A stretch of DNA of 6,513 nt, from assembly GCA_027346765.1 (NCBI GenBank), contig DAIERN010000082.1, forward strand, positions 1 through 6,513, given 5' to 3'. The notes beneath the pieces are model-generated. The model saw only the letters and a program-made list of their open reading frames with translations, did not search any database and had not been told where the DNA came from. The position numbers and the translations under genes were made by a program. Shown here piece by piece: positions 1 through 5,719 of this stretch. This DNA comes from Chloroflexota bacterium (lineage in GTDB: Bacteria; Chloroflexota; Limnocylindria; Limnocylindrales; CSP1-4). Position 1 is the stretch's first letter. Every line of letters starts with the position of its first letter.

Positions 1-626
1 AGCACCTGGTCTTCAGGGTGGCCGTTGGCCATGAGTGCGCCGGCGTTGGTCAGCACCGCTGGGCCATCAACGGACTGGCCATCGACGGCCGACGTCAACA
101 CGTACTCGCCGTTCTCATAGCTGATGGTCGCGTTCACGGGCGCTGCCTGGGCGGTCGCGACAAAGGCGTTGACCTGCTGGGCGAGCTCGTCGGCGTTATA
201 GGTGGTCACCGCATCGACCGCGCCGCCATTGGAGGCAAACGCCGCCTGGATCGTGGCGTCGAGATCGTAGGCGCGGCTGACGGACGCGTAGGTGACGTCC
301 GTGGTGAGCGCGCCGATGTTGATCGTGAGCTTGCCGGCGGCGCTATCAGGCAGTCCGTTGGCGAGCGCGATGCGCGCGTCGTCCTGGTTCATGCCGCCAA
401 CGCCGACGCCGTTCACGGTCACGCCGGCGGGGATAAGCCCGTCCGTGCTGACCGGCGCAGGTGTCGCCGTGGGCACGGGCGTGTTCTGCGGGGTGGGCGA
501 GTTGCCGGCGCAGGCGACGAAAATGATCGTCGCGAGGATCGCGGTCAGACAGATGCCAAAGACAACGGCAAAGGGCCGCCAGGGGTTGGCGGTCCGGGGA
601 CGGTGGTTGTGGCGGGCAGGCGGCAT
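1..626 (-). CDS. Membrane-anchored cell-wall protein with PG_binding_4 (VanW/L,D-transpeptidase-type) N-terminus, partial
   Basis: The frame is open from ATG at 626 to the left window edge (208 complete codons), so the C-terminus and any catalytic domain are missing. The N-terminus is Arg-rich (R5, R9, R11, R17). A hydrophobic segment follows at about residues 19-38, ending in IIFVAC with C39. This fits the loose bacterial lipobox pattern, though F at -3 is not ideal, so the anchor is either a lipoprotein signal or one transmembrane helix. A Pro/Thr-rich linker covers about 43-61. Then GVTVNGVGVGGMNQDDARIAL (68-88, abbreviated family motif GV.V.GV.VGGM..DDAR) is the hallmark start of PG_binding_4 domains, which precede VanW or YkuD L,D-transpeptidase domains. 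A second segment (about 163-186, ending DGQSVD) fits the end of that domain. The inferred role is extracellular, in peptidoglycan binding or remodelling. It follows lipA by 33 bp in the same frame and may be cotranscribed with it. An alternative TTG start at 650 has a better ribosome site. Confidence 0.78.
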   Translation of the reverse strand, partial: MPPARHNHRPRTANPWRPFAVVFGICLTAILATIIFVACAGNSPTPQNTPVPTATPAPVSTDGLIPAGVTVNGVGVGGMNQDDARIALANGLPDSAAGKLTINIGALTTDVTYASVSRAYDLDATIQAAFASNGGAVDAVTTYNADELAQQVNAFVATAQAAPVNATISYENGEYVLTSAVDGQSVDGPAVLTNAGALMANGHPEDQV

Positions 627-656
627 CGTCGGGGCGTGATCAGTCGTCAATTTGGA

Positions 657-661
657 TCCTC
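657..661 (-). promoter_or_regulatory. Candidate Shine-Dalgarno GAGGA overlapping the lipA stop
   Basis: On the minus strand GAGGA runs 661-657, overlapping the lipA TGA (662-660). It sits 6 nt before an in-frame TTG at 650. The ATG at 626 has no purine-rich site before it. This would support a TTG start adding 8 residues, and possible translational coupling to lipA. Confidence 0.4.
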
Positions 662-1715
662 AAGCTGCGCCAGCGAGGTCTGCCTGCTGCCCGGCACGGC
701 GGCGGCGAGCTTCCTCAGGTACTTGGTCTCTGGCGTGATAACTGCTGCGGACAAGCGGGCCGGATTCAACGTGCTTGAAACCCAGGGCCAGCGCTTCAGT
801 CCTCATTTGCTGAAATTCGCTGGGTTCATAGTAACGCTCGAGAGGCAAATGTTGTTCCGAAGGGCGCAGGTACTGGCCGATGGTCAGGATGTCGCAGTCG
901 ACCCCGCGCAGGTCGACGAACGCCTGGTGGAGCTCTTCCCGAGTCTCCCCAAGACCGACCATCAGGCTTGACTTGGTGTGCACCGTGCCTGGCTTTCCAG
1001 CGATTTCGAGTGCCATTTCCTTGGCCCGCGCAAGCACCTCAAGCGAGCGGCCGTAGCGCGCTCGCTTGCGGACCGGCTTCTGGAGTCGCTCCACGGTTTC
1101 AAGGTTGTGGTTGAGGATGTCAGGCTGAGCCTCCATGACAGTCCGCAAAGGGGCGTCACTGCCATTGAAATCAGGTATCAGCACTTCGACGCCCATGGAA
1201 GGTACGGCGTGACGGAGCTGGCGGATCGTCTCGGCAAAAATGTGCGCGCCGCCGTCCGGCAGATCGTCGCGGGCCACGCTCGTGACGACGACGTGCTCGA
1301 GCTGCATCTGGGCGATCGCCTCAGCGACGCGCGCGGGCTCGTCCTCATCGTTCCACGTTGGCCGGCCGGTCTTGACGGCGCAGAACCCGCAGGCGCGGGT
1401 GCACACGTCGCCCAGGATCATGATCGTCGCGGTGCGCTGGTCCCAGCACTCCCCGATGTTGGGGCAATGGGCTTCCTCGCAGACCGTATTGAGCGTGAGG
1501 CCGCGCAGGATCTTCTTGAGATCCTGGTAGTTCTCGCCGCTGGGCATGCGCGCTTTGATCCACTCCGGATGGCGCCGCAGCGGGGTGCTGCCGTCGGCCG
1601 CGGGCGCGCTGAAATCGCCGCCGCCCATGGCGATAGTCGGGGGAAGGTGGGGGGTGTGTCCGCCCGCCACGCCCGCTGCCGGGGCTGGCTGGAACATCGG
1701 GAGCTCGCGACCCAT
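660..1715 (-). CDS. lipA: Lipoyl synthase (radical SAM)
   Basis: LipA inserts two sulfur atoms at C6 and C8 of the octanoyl chain carried on a lipoyl-domain lysine, such as that of E2, using two [4Fe-4S] clusters and S-adenosylmethionine. All diagnostic residues are visible in the 351-aa product. The auxiliary-cluster motif CxxxxCxxxxxC is C79, C84, C90 ([12 protein letters not shown]). The radical-SAM motif CxxxCxxC is C105, C109, C112 (CTRACGFC). The C-terminal RSSY is at 323-326. The order and spacing match E. coli LipA (C68/73/79 and C94/98/101), offset by 11 residues. The length is slightly above the usual 290-330 aa, from a Pro/Gly-rich N-terminus (about 1-45) and a charged C-terminal tail. 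The ATG at 1715 was kept; M7 and M30 are alternatives, and none has a clear ribosome site. It lies 65 bp downstream of the epimerase gene in the same direction, in a gap with repeated motifs that may hold its own promoter. The octanoyltransferase LipB is not in this window. Confidence 0.97.
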   Translation of the reverse strand: MGRELPMFQPAPAAGVAGGHTPHLPPTIAMGGGDFSAPAADGSTPLRRHPEWIKARMPSGENYQDLKKILRGLTLNTVCEEAHCPNIGECWDQRTATIMILGDVCTRACGFCAVKTGRPTWNDEDEPARVAEAIAQMQLEHVVVTSVARDDLPDGGAHIFAETIRQLRHAVPSMGVEVLIPDFNGSDAPLRTVMEAQPDILNHNLETVERLQKPVRKRARYGRSLEVLARAKEMALEIAGKPGTVHTKSSLMVGLGETREELHQAFVDLRGVDCDILTIGQYLRPSEQHLPLERYYEPSEFQQMRTEALALGFKHVESGPLVRSSYHARDQVPEEARRRRAGQQADLAGAA

Positions 1716-1727
1716 AACTTGGGGAAA

Positions 1728-1784
1728 GTTTACCGGTTCAGTCGGGTTTACGGGTTACGCGATCGCGCGTACGTGTAGTACTAC
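1728..1784 (-). promoter_or_regulatory. lipA upstream region with repeated TTACSGG elements and two palindromes
   Basis: The gap before lipA is unusually structured. Read on the plus strand, GTTTACCGG (1728-1736) and GTTTACGGG (1746-1754) are near-identical 9-mers exactly 18 bp apart. The second continues into TTACG, forming TTACGGGTTACG (1748-1759). That 12-mer occurs again, inverted, at 4299-4310 upstream of the HTH gene. Next come two perfect 10-bp palindromes, CGCGATCGCG (1758-1767) and GTAGTACTAC (1775-1784). The latter overlaps the epimerase stop codon. Operators and/or a lipA promoter are plausible. I see no convincing -35/-10 pair; GGTAAACTT near 1727-1735 on the minus strand is the best -10-like stretch. 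Confidence 0.4.
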
Positions 1785-2764
1785 GTGGCGGGTCCGTAGG
1801 TTTCTTTGAGGCCCTGCTCCAACGGGCGGGCGGTGAAACCCAGCTCCTTGATCGCCTTGGCGGAGCTCGCCCAGTAGGTGACGTCGTCGCCGGCGTCGAT
1901 CGACTCGGTCAGCCCGGGTGGCGCGCCGGCCAGGTTGATGCCGTGGCGTTGGAGGAAGGCGATGAGTCGGAGGATCCTTGTGGGCCAGGTGAAGCGCGGC
2001 AATCTGTGTCCACTCGCCTTCGCGGCGACGGCCATGGCCTCGCGCAGCCGGAGCGGCGCGCCCGCGAGAACGTAGGACTGGCCAACGCGCCCGCGGATCA
2101 GCGCCGCGACGATGCCGTCGGCCAGGTCATCGACATGAACGAGTGCGAGACCGACATCCACCAGGGCGAGGTAGGGTAGCTTCCCGGCGTAAGCGGCCGC
2201 GAGCTGGGCGCCGACCGCCGAGTGGTCGTGCGGCCCGTAGACCTGCGCCGGTTGGACGATGACGATGGGCGCGCCCTGCCTGATCCTTTGTTCGGCGGCG
2301 CGGTGGGCGAGGAACTTGGACTCGTCGTAATAGGAGAGGAAGCGGCCCTGTTTGGTGGCGGGGTCGCGGCGATAGCTTTCGTCGACCACTTTGCCGTGGG
2401 TGTCACCGAAGACGTTGACCGTCGAGACGTAGACGATGCGCCGCGCGTTGGCGGCGATGGCCGCGTCCAGGACGCGTTCCGTGGTGCCCAGGTTGGCGTC
2501 GAGCATTCTTGGCTGCTCGGCCCTGGCGATGCCCACGCGGTACTCCCCGGCCGCGTGGATGACGCCGTCCGCGCCGGCCATCGCTGCCGCCATCGCGGCG
2601 GTGTCCGTCAGGTCGCTCTGCACCAGCGTGACGTGCGGCTGAACGAGGTGCGCTGCCCTGTGCGGGTCGCGCACCAGCGCAACGGTGTCCACCCCGCCGG
2701 TCGCGAGGCGCTTGATCAGGGCGCGGCCGATGAACCCGGCACCGCCCGTGACTACGACGCGCAC
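1781..2764 (-). CDS. NAD(P)-dependent epimerase/dehydratase-like extended SDR (HpnA/dihydroflavonol-reductase-like)
   Basis: The 327-aa product has the hallmarks of an extended short-chain dehydrogenase/reductase. The Rossmann loop TGGAGFIG at 6-13 carries GxxGxxG. D51 in the SDLTD stretch is the usual adenine contact. HAAG is at 70-73, STVNVFG begins at S114, and the catalytic pair YxxxK is Y146/K150 (YYDESK). VHVDDLADG at 209-217 and a C-terminal AIKELGF..RPLEQGL segment are typical of the dihydroflavonol-4-reductase-like branch that includes the hopanoid-associated sugar epimerase HpnA. The length fits that group. The start is GTG at 2764, placing the first beta strand (VRVVVTGG) right at the N-terminus; only a distant AGGG precedes it. 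It begins 22 bp after the E2 stop, so cotranscription with E2 is likely. The substrate cannot be read from sequence: a nucleotide sugar or a small ketone/aldehyde are both possible. No other hopanoid or glycan gene is in view. Confidence 0.9.
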   Translation of the reverse strand: MRVVVTGGAGFIGRALIKRLATGGVDTVALVRDPHRAAHLVQPHVTLVQSDLTDTAAMAAAMAGADGVIHAAGEYRVGIARAEQPRMLDANLGTTERVLDAAIAANARRIVYVSTVNVFGDTHGKVVDESYRRDPATKQGRFLSYYDESKFLAHRAAEQRIRQGAPIVIVQPAQVYGPHDHSAVGAQLAAAYAGKLPYLALVDVGLALVHVDDLADGIVAALIRGRVGQSYVLAGAPLRLREAMAVAAKASGHRLPRFTWPTRILRLIAFLQRHGINLAGAPPGLTESIDAGDDVTYWASSAKAIKELGFTARPLEQGLKETYGPAT

Positions 2765-2786
2765 GTTGTCGCGTGCCGCCCTTGGG

Positions 2787-4256
2787 CTACCAGATCGACA
2801 GGGTCGAGTCGACCGACTCCAGCCAGCGCTTCACGTCGTTGATGAACCTGCCCGCCTGCGCGCCGTCCGTCGCGCGGTGGTCGAAGCCCAGGCACATGTA
2901 CATCATGGGCTTGACCGCGATCGCGTCCTTGCCGTTGCCGGCGTCGACCACGACGGGGCGCTTGACGATCGATTCCATCGTCAGGATGCCGACCTGCGGC
3001 GCGTTGATGATGGGCTGGGTGATCAGCGAGCCAGTCCAGCCGGTGTTGTCGAGCGTGAACGTGCCGCCGCTGATGTCGTCAAGCGTCAGCTTGCCGGCGC
3101 GCGACTTGTCCGCGAGGTCGCGAATCTGGCGGTTGAGGCCGTGGACGCTGAGCCGGTCGGCGTCCTTGATGACCGGCACGACGAGGCCGTCGTCGACCGC
3201 CACGGCGATCCCCAGGTTCACTGCCGCGCGGCGCCAATGCCCCTCGTCGGTGTAGTGCGCGTTGAAGTCAGCGTGGACTTTCAGCGCTTCAACCGTCGCC
3301 TTGGCGACGATCGCGTCGAACGTCAGGCCGATCCCTTCTCTTGACTGGTAGGTGGCCTTGTTCGCGTCGCGCAGCGCGACCACGCCGCTCATATCGACCT
3401 CGACCACGGTGTACGCCACGGGGATGGCGAGGGCCTTGGTCATCTGGGTGGCGATGGCCTTGCGCATGGGGTTGGCGGGCTTGAGCGAGTCGCCCGCGGC
3501 GACCGGCGATGGACCCGACGGAGCCGATGGGGCGGACATCGCCGGAGCTGCCGGCGCTGCCTGCGCAGCCGGAGCAGCCGCTGCGGGTGCCGCCGGCGCT
3601 GGCGCGGCTGCCTGTGCCGCCGCGCCGCCCGACTCAACGAACTTCATCACATCGTCGCGGGTGACGCGGCCACCATGACCGCTGCCCGTCACCATGGACA
3701 AGTCGACGCCATGCTCTCTGGCGAGGCGGCGCACGGCCGGGGTCGTGGGACCGCTGTACGCATCCGCTGTTGCGGCGGCGCCATTGCCACTCGTCTTGCC
3801 GTTGCCGCCCACATGGGTCATTGGGGCCGCGACCGCTGTCTGTGCTGGGGCGGGCTGGGCAGTCGGCTGTTCGACCGATCGGGTGGGCGATTCATCGGAG
3901 CCGCCCGGGCCGGTGCCAGCGCCGTAAGGGCCGGCGGCAGGAGCAGGTGCTGCGGCGGGTGCAGGTGCCGGTTCGGCTGCGGGTGCTGGGGCTGGGGGTG
4001 AGTCGGCTGCAGCTTGTGCGCCGGCGCCCTCGATGACCGCGATATCCGTGTTGTTCGGGACGGTCTCGCCTTCCTGGACGAGGATCTGGGTCAGGGTGCC
4101 CTCGTAGGGTGACGGCACCTCCGCGTTGACCTTGTCGGTGATGACCTCAACGATGGGCTCGTACTTGTCGACGTGATCGCCGGGCTTCTTCAGCCACTTG
4201 CCGATCGTGCCCTCGGCAACGCTCTCGCCGAGTTGGGGCATCTGAACCTTGGGCAT
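2787..4256 (-). CDS. Dihydrolipoyl acyltransferase, E2 of a 2-oxoacid dehydrogenase complex
   Basis: E2 is the structural core of the complex. Its lipoyl arm takes the acyl group from E1, and the catalytic domain moves it to CoA. The 489-aa product has the full domain order. A lipoyl domain covers about 1-77, with acceptor lysine K42 in ITDKVNAEV. An Ala/Pro-rich swinging linker covers about 78-165. The peripheral subunit-binding domain is about 171-207 (TPAVRRLAREHGVDL...GRVTRDDV). A second Ala/Pro linker covers about 211-256. The acyltransferase domain covers about 258-485, with catalytic H460 and D464 in DHRATDG and the conserved PIINAPQVGIL stretch. I chose the ATG at 4256 over the longer frame from 4298. 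Family homology starts exactly there (MPKVQMPQLGES), GAGGAG lies upstream, and the extra 14 residues look unrelated. Substrate class (branched-chain 2-oxoacids versus pyruvate) is unresolved; E1 beta leans branched-chain. It is divergent from the HTH gene and separated from E1 beta. Confidence 0.96.
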   Translation of the reverse strand: MPKVQMPQLGESVAEGTIGKWLKKPGDHVDKYEPIVEVITDKVNAEVPSPYEGTLTQILVQEGETVPNNTDIAVIEGAGAQAAADSPPAPAPAAEPAPAPAAAPAPAAGPYGAGTGPGGSDESPTRSVEQPTAQPAPAQTAVAAPMTHVGGNGKTSGNGAAATADAYSGPTTPAVRRLAREHGVDLSMVTGSGHGGRVTRDDVMKFVESGGAAAQAAAPAPAAPAAAAPAAQAAPAAPAMSAPSAPSGPSPVAAGDSLKPANPMRKAIATQMTKALAIPVAYTVVEVDMSGVVALRDANKATYQSREGIGLTFDAIVAKATVEALKVHADFNAHYTDEGHWRRAAVNLGIAVAVDDGLVVPVIKDADRLSVHGLNRQIRDLADKSRAGKLTLDDISGGTFTLDNTGWTGSLITQPIINAPQVGILTMESIVKRPVVVDAGNGKDAIAVKPMMYMCLGFDHRATDGAQAGRFINDVKRWLESVDSTLSIW

Positions 4257-4336
4257 CTGGGGACGATCTCCTCGCAGGCAGCGTTCTCTGGCGAACATCG
4301 TAACCCGTAAGCGGGCGATAAGTGCCGCTGGCCATC
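4257..4336. promoter_or_regulatory. Divergent promoter region between E2 and the HTH gene, with CGTAACCCGTAA motif
   Basis: These 80 bp must hold the promoters for E2 (leftward) and the HTH gene (rightward). The element CGTAACCCGTAA at 4299-4310 is a direct repeat of CGTAA separated by CC. It lies 26 nt before the HTH ATG and 42 nt before the E2 ATG. The same 12-mer occurs upstream of lipA. I cannot assign -35/-10 boxes with confidence. The HTH gene has no Shine-Dalgarno here, so leaderless or weak initiation is possible. Confidence 0.45.
4268..4273 (-). promoter_or_regulatory. Ribosome binding site GAGGAG for E2
   Basis: GAGGAG on the minus strand lies 11 nt before the ATG at 4256. The spacing is slightly long. 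It is the only clear purine-rich site near either candidate start, so it decides for 4256 rather than 4298. Confidence 0.6.
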
Positions 4337-5098
4337 ATGCCGGGCGTGGATGACCAACGCGTGGGCCGCGTCGTTCGGGCGCTGCGTCGGCGGCGCGGTT
4401 GGCGGCAAATCGACCTCGCCGCGGCGGCCGGCTGCTCGCAGGGAATGGTCTCGCTCATCGAGCGCGGTCATATCGATCGAGCTTCACTGCGGGCGGTGCG
4501 GAGGATCCTCGCGGTCCTGGATGCACGCGCAGTCGTGACCGTGTACTGGCGCGCAGGCGATCTGGATCGCCTGCTCGACGAGGATTCCGCTGTCGTCGTC
4601 GCTGCCATCTCGGGCCAGCTCCGCCGGGCAGGCTGGCTCGTCGAAACTGAGGTCACCTACGCCCGCTTCCGCGAGCACGGCTCGTACGATCTGCTCGCGT
4701 TCCACCCGCTTATGGGCATCGTCCTGGTGGTGGAGATAAAAACCGACCTTCCGTCAGTGGAGGCCACTCTGCGCAAGCTGGACGAGAAAGCGCGCCTCGC
4801 GCCATCGATCGCCCGCGAACGGTTCGGTTGGCAGGTCCGTACCACCGCGCGGCTGCTGGTCTTGCCGGACGAACGAACCCTGCGTCGGCGCGTCGAACGC
4901 CACCGGGACCTGCTCGACGGCGTGTTCCCAACTCGCTCGGTGGGTGTGCGGCGCTGGATTAACAAACCGAGTGGCTCGATCTCCGGGCTGTGGTTTGTGA
5001 CAGTTACGAATCCCGGTCGTGGTATTCAGAGACCCGGCGTGAGGGCCCGCGTGCGGAAAGCGCCGAAACCGTCACTCAACATCGGGGTTACTACCTGA
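4337..5098 (+). CDS. XRE-type helix-turn-helix protein fused to a PD-(D/E)XK nuclease-like domain
   Basis: This is the only plus-strand gene, 253 aa from ATG 4337. GTG starts at 4322 (directly after an in-frame TAA) and 4346 are alternatives, and none has a ribosome site. Residues about 8-61 form an XRE/Cro-like HTH: a basic first helix, then RQIDLAAAAGCSQGMVSLIERG with the usual Q..LA..AG.S...VS..ERG pattern. Residues about 90-195 resemble a restriction-endonuclease-like fold. E103/E105 lie on the first strand region, D118 in GSYDLLAF, then a hydrophobic strand with E133-x-K135 (VVEIKT). This is the D-x(14)-E-x-K layout of PD-(D/E)XK enzymes. A helix (VEATLRKLDEKARLA) and a further strand (ARLLVLPD, about 171-178) follow. 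The tail (about 225-253) is basic. I recall HTH proteins with this VVEIKT...LDxKxRLA signature in Actinobacteria and Chloroflexota, usually labelled just as regulators. Function is unknown: a DNA-binding regulator with a ligand- or DNA-binding nuclease fold, or an active nuclease. Composition looks like its neighbours. Confidence 0.85.
   Translation: MPGVDDQRVGRVVRALRRRRGWRQIDLAAAAGCSQGMVSLIERGHIDRASLRAVRRILAVLDARAVVTVYWRAGDLDRLLDEDSAVVVAAISGQLRRAGWLVETEVTYARFREHGSYDLLAFHPLMGIVLVVEIKTDLPSVEATLRKLDEKARLAPSIARERFGWQVRTTARLLVLPDERTLRRRVERHRDLLDGVFPTRSVGVRRWINKPSGSISGLWFVTVTNPGRGIQRPGVRARVRKAPKPSLNIGVTT
4553..4574. repeat. Perfect 10-bp inverted repeat inside the HTH gene
   Basis: GCAGGCGATC (4553-4562) and its exact complement GATCGCCTGC (4565-4574) are separated by only TG. 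The dyad lies within the coding region between the HTH and nuclease-like parts. A perfect 10-bp palindrome, GAGGATCCTC, lies nearby at 4501-4510. It could be an internal operator or RNA hairpin, or simply a codon coincidence. Confidence 0.5.
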
Positions 5099-5143
5099 CG
5101 GGGAATCGGTGACTAACACTGCACCCATTCGTAAGTGGCGAAA

Positions 5144-5161
5144 CCCCGGGAGTGGCCGGGG
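5144..5161 (-). terminator. Weak hairpin in the convergent gap, possible terminator
   Basis: CCCCGG (5144-5149) and CCGGGG (5156-5161) form a 6-bp all-GC stem with a 6-nt loop. On the minus strand it is followed by only TTT, so it is a poor intrinsic terminator for the E1 beta/GNAT transcript; on the plus strand no T-run follows. The rest of the 136-bp gap (5099-5234) shows no gene or repeat to me. Confidence 0.3.
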
Positions 5162-5234
5162 CGGGAGCGGGCGCGCGGGTTGAATATGAATGCTGGTCGC
5201 AATAGGTGACGAGGACGGCGTCAGTGGGAGCGGG

Positions 5235-5702
5235 CTAGAGGCGCTTTTCCATCTGGACGTTCGTCTCGAGGTAGCCCAGGCGCTTGTACAGCTGCCGGGC
5301 GCGGCTGTTGTGGGCGAAGACGTGGAGCCCAATGGTGGCGATGCCGTTCGAGCGCGCCCAGTCTTCGAGGGCGAGCAGGGCCGCGCTGCCTAGGCCCTGG
5401 CCACGCCGATCGTCGGCGATCTCGATGTCGTAGATGAAGGCGTGGCCGGGCCGGTGCTCGGTGCCCACCCAGAGGATGCCGGCATCAGCGCCGTGGGCGT
5501 CGCGGACGGTCCACAGGAACTGGCCCGGCGTGGCCAAGCCGCGCGGCAGGATCTGCACGAACTGCGCCTCCGCCTTGGCGGGCGCCTCTTCCGCCGTCCA
5601 GCCGCCGGACTTCACGTGCTCGGCGGCGTACTCGCGCACGCCCTTGTCGCGCCACACCAAGTAGGCGGCTTCAGTCATGGGGACCAGGTCTACGGCAGCC
5701 AC
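5235..5702 (-). CDS. GNAT-family N-acetyltransferase
   Basis: The 155-aa product fits a single GNAT domain, which transfers an acetyl group from acetyl-CoA to an amine. Motif A is clear: strand FIYDIEIADD (89-98), then the pyrophosphate-binding loop RRGQGLGSAAL (99-109; R/QxxGxG/A at R100-G105). Motif B follows with LHVFAHNSRARQLYKRLGY (126-144), whose N..A..LY...GY pattern is typical. The N-terminal region (LVPMTEAAYLVW, REYAAEHV) matches a common GNAT subfamily in which homology begins before M9. I therefore kept the GTG at 5702 rather than the ATG at 5678; neither has a strong ribosome site. The acceptor substrate is unknown. It starts 17 bp after the E1 beta stop in the same direction, so the two are probably cotranscribed. 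That could hint at protein or metabolite acetylation linked to the dehydrogenase, but GNAT genes often occur next to unrelated genes. Confidence 0.92.
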   Translation of the reverse strand: MAAVDLVPMTEAAYLVWRDKGVREYAAEHVKSGGWTAEEAPAKAEAQFVQILPRGLATPGQFLWTVRDAHGADAGILWVGTEHRPGHAFIYDIEIADDRRGQGLGSAALLALEDWARSNGIATIGLHVFAHNSRARQLYKRLGYLETNVQMEKRL

Positions 5703-5719
5703 GAGCGTGGGCTGGGGCT

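Noticed and set aside
18..971. Long plus-strand open frame (317 codons) opposite the cell-wall protein and lipA
   Set aside because: It is antisense to two well-supported genes, crosses the lipA boundary, and its translation is Arg/Gly/Val-rich with no recognisable domain. It is a product of few stop codons in GC-rich DNA.
1312..1319. GCGATCGC octamers (also 1759-1766 and 2917-2924), resembling the cyanobacterial HIP1 repeat
   Set aside because: Three copies in 6.5 kb of GC-rich DNA is modest, two lie in coding sequence, and no protein suggests a cyanobacterium.
978..1778. Plus-strand open frame of 266 codons opposite lipA
   Set aside because: It is fully antisense to lipA, whose cluster motifs and RSSY leave no doubt about the coding strand. 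No domain is visible.
2222..3344. Plus-strand open frames opposite the epimerase and E2 genes
   Set aside because: They mirror real minus-strand genes with clear catalytic motifs, and their translations lack any family pattern.
3528..3637. Repetitive GCN/CCN-rich stretch
   Set aside because: This is the Ala/Pro-rich flexible linker of E2, a normal feature of the family and not a DNA repeat element.
4257..4298. Longer E2 start at ATG 4298
   Set aside because: It adds 14 residues unlike any lipoyl domain, has no ribosome site, and would cover the divergent promoter region and the GAGGAG site that serves ATG 4256.
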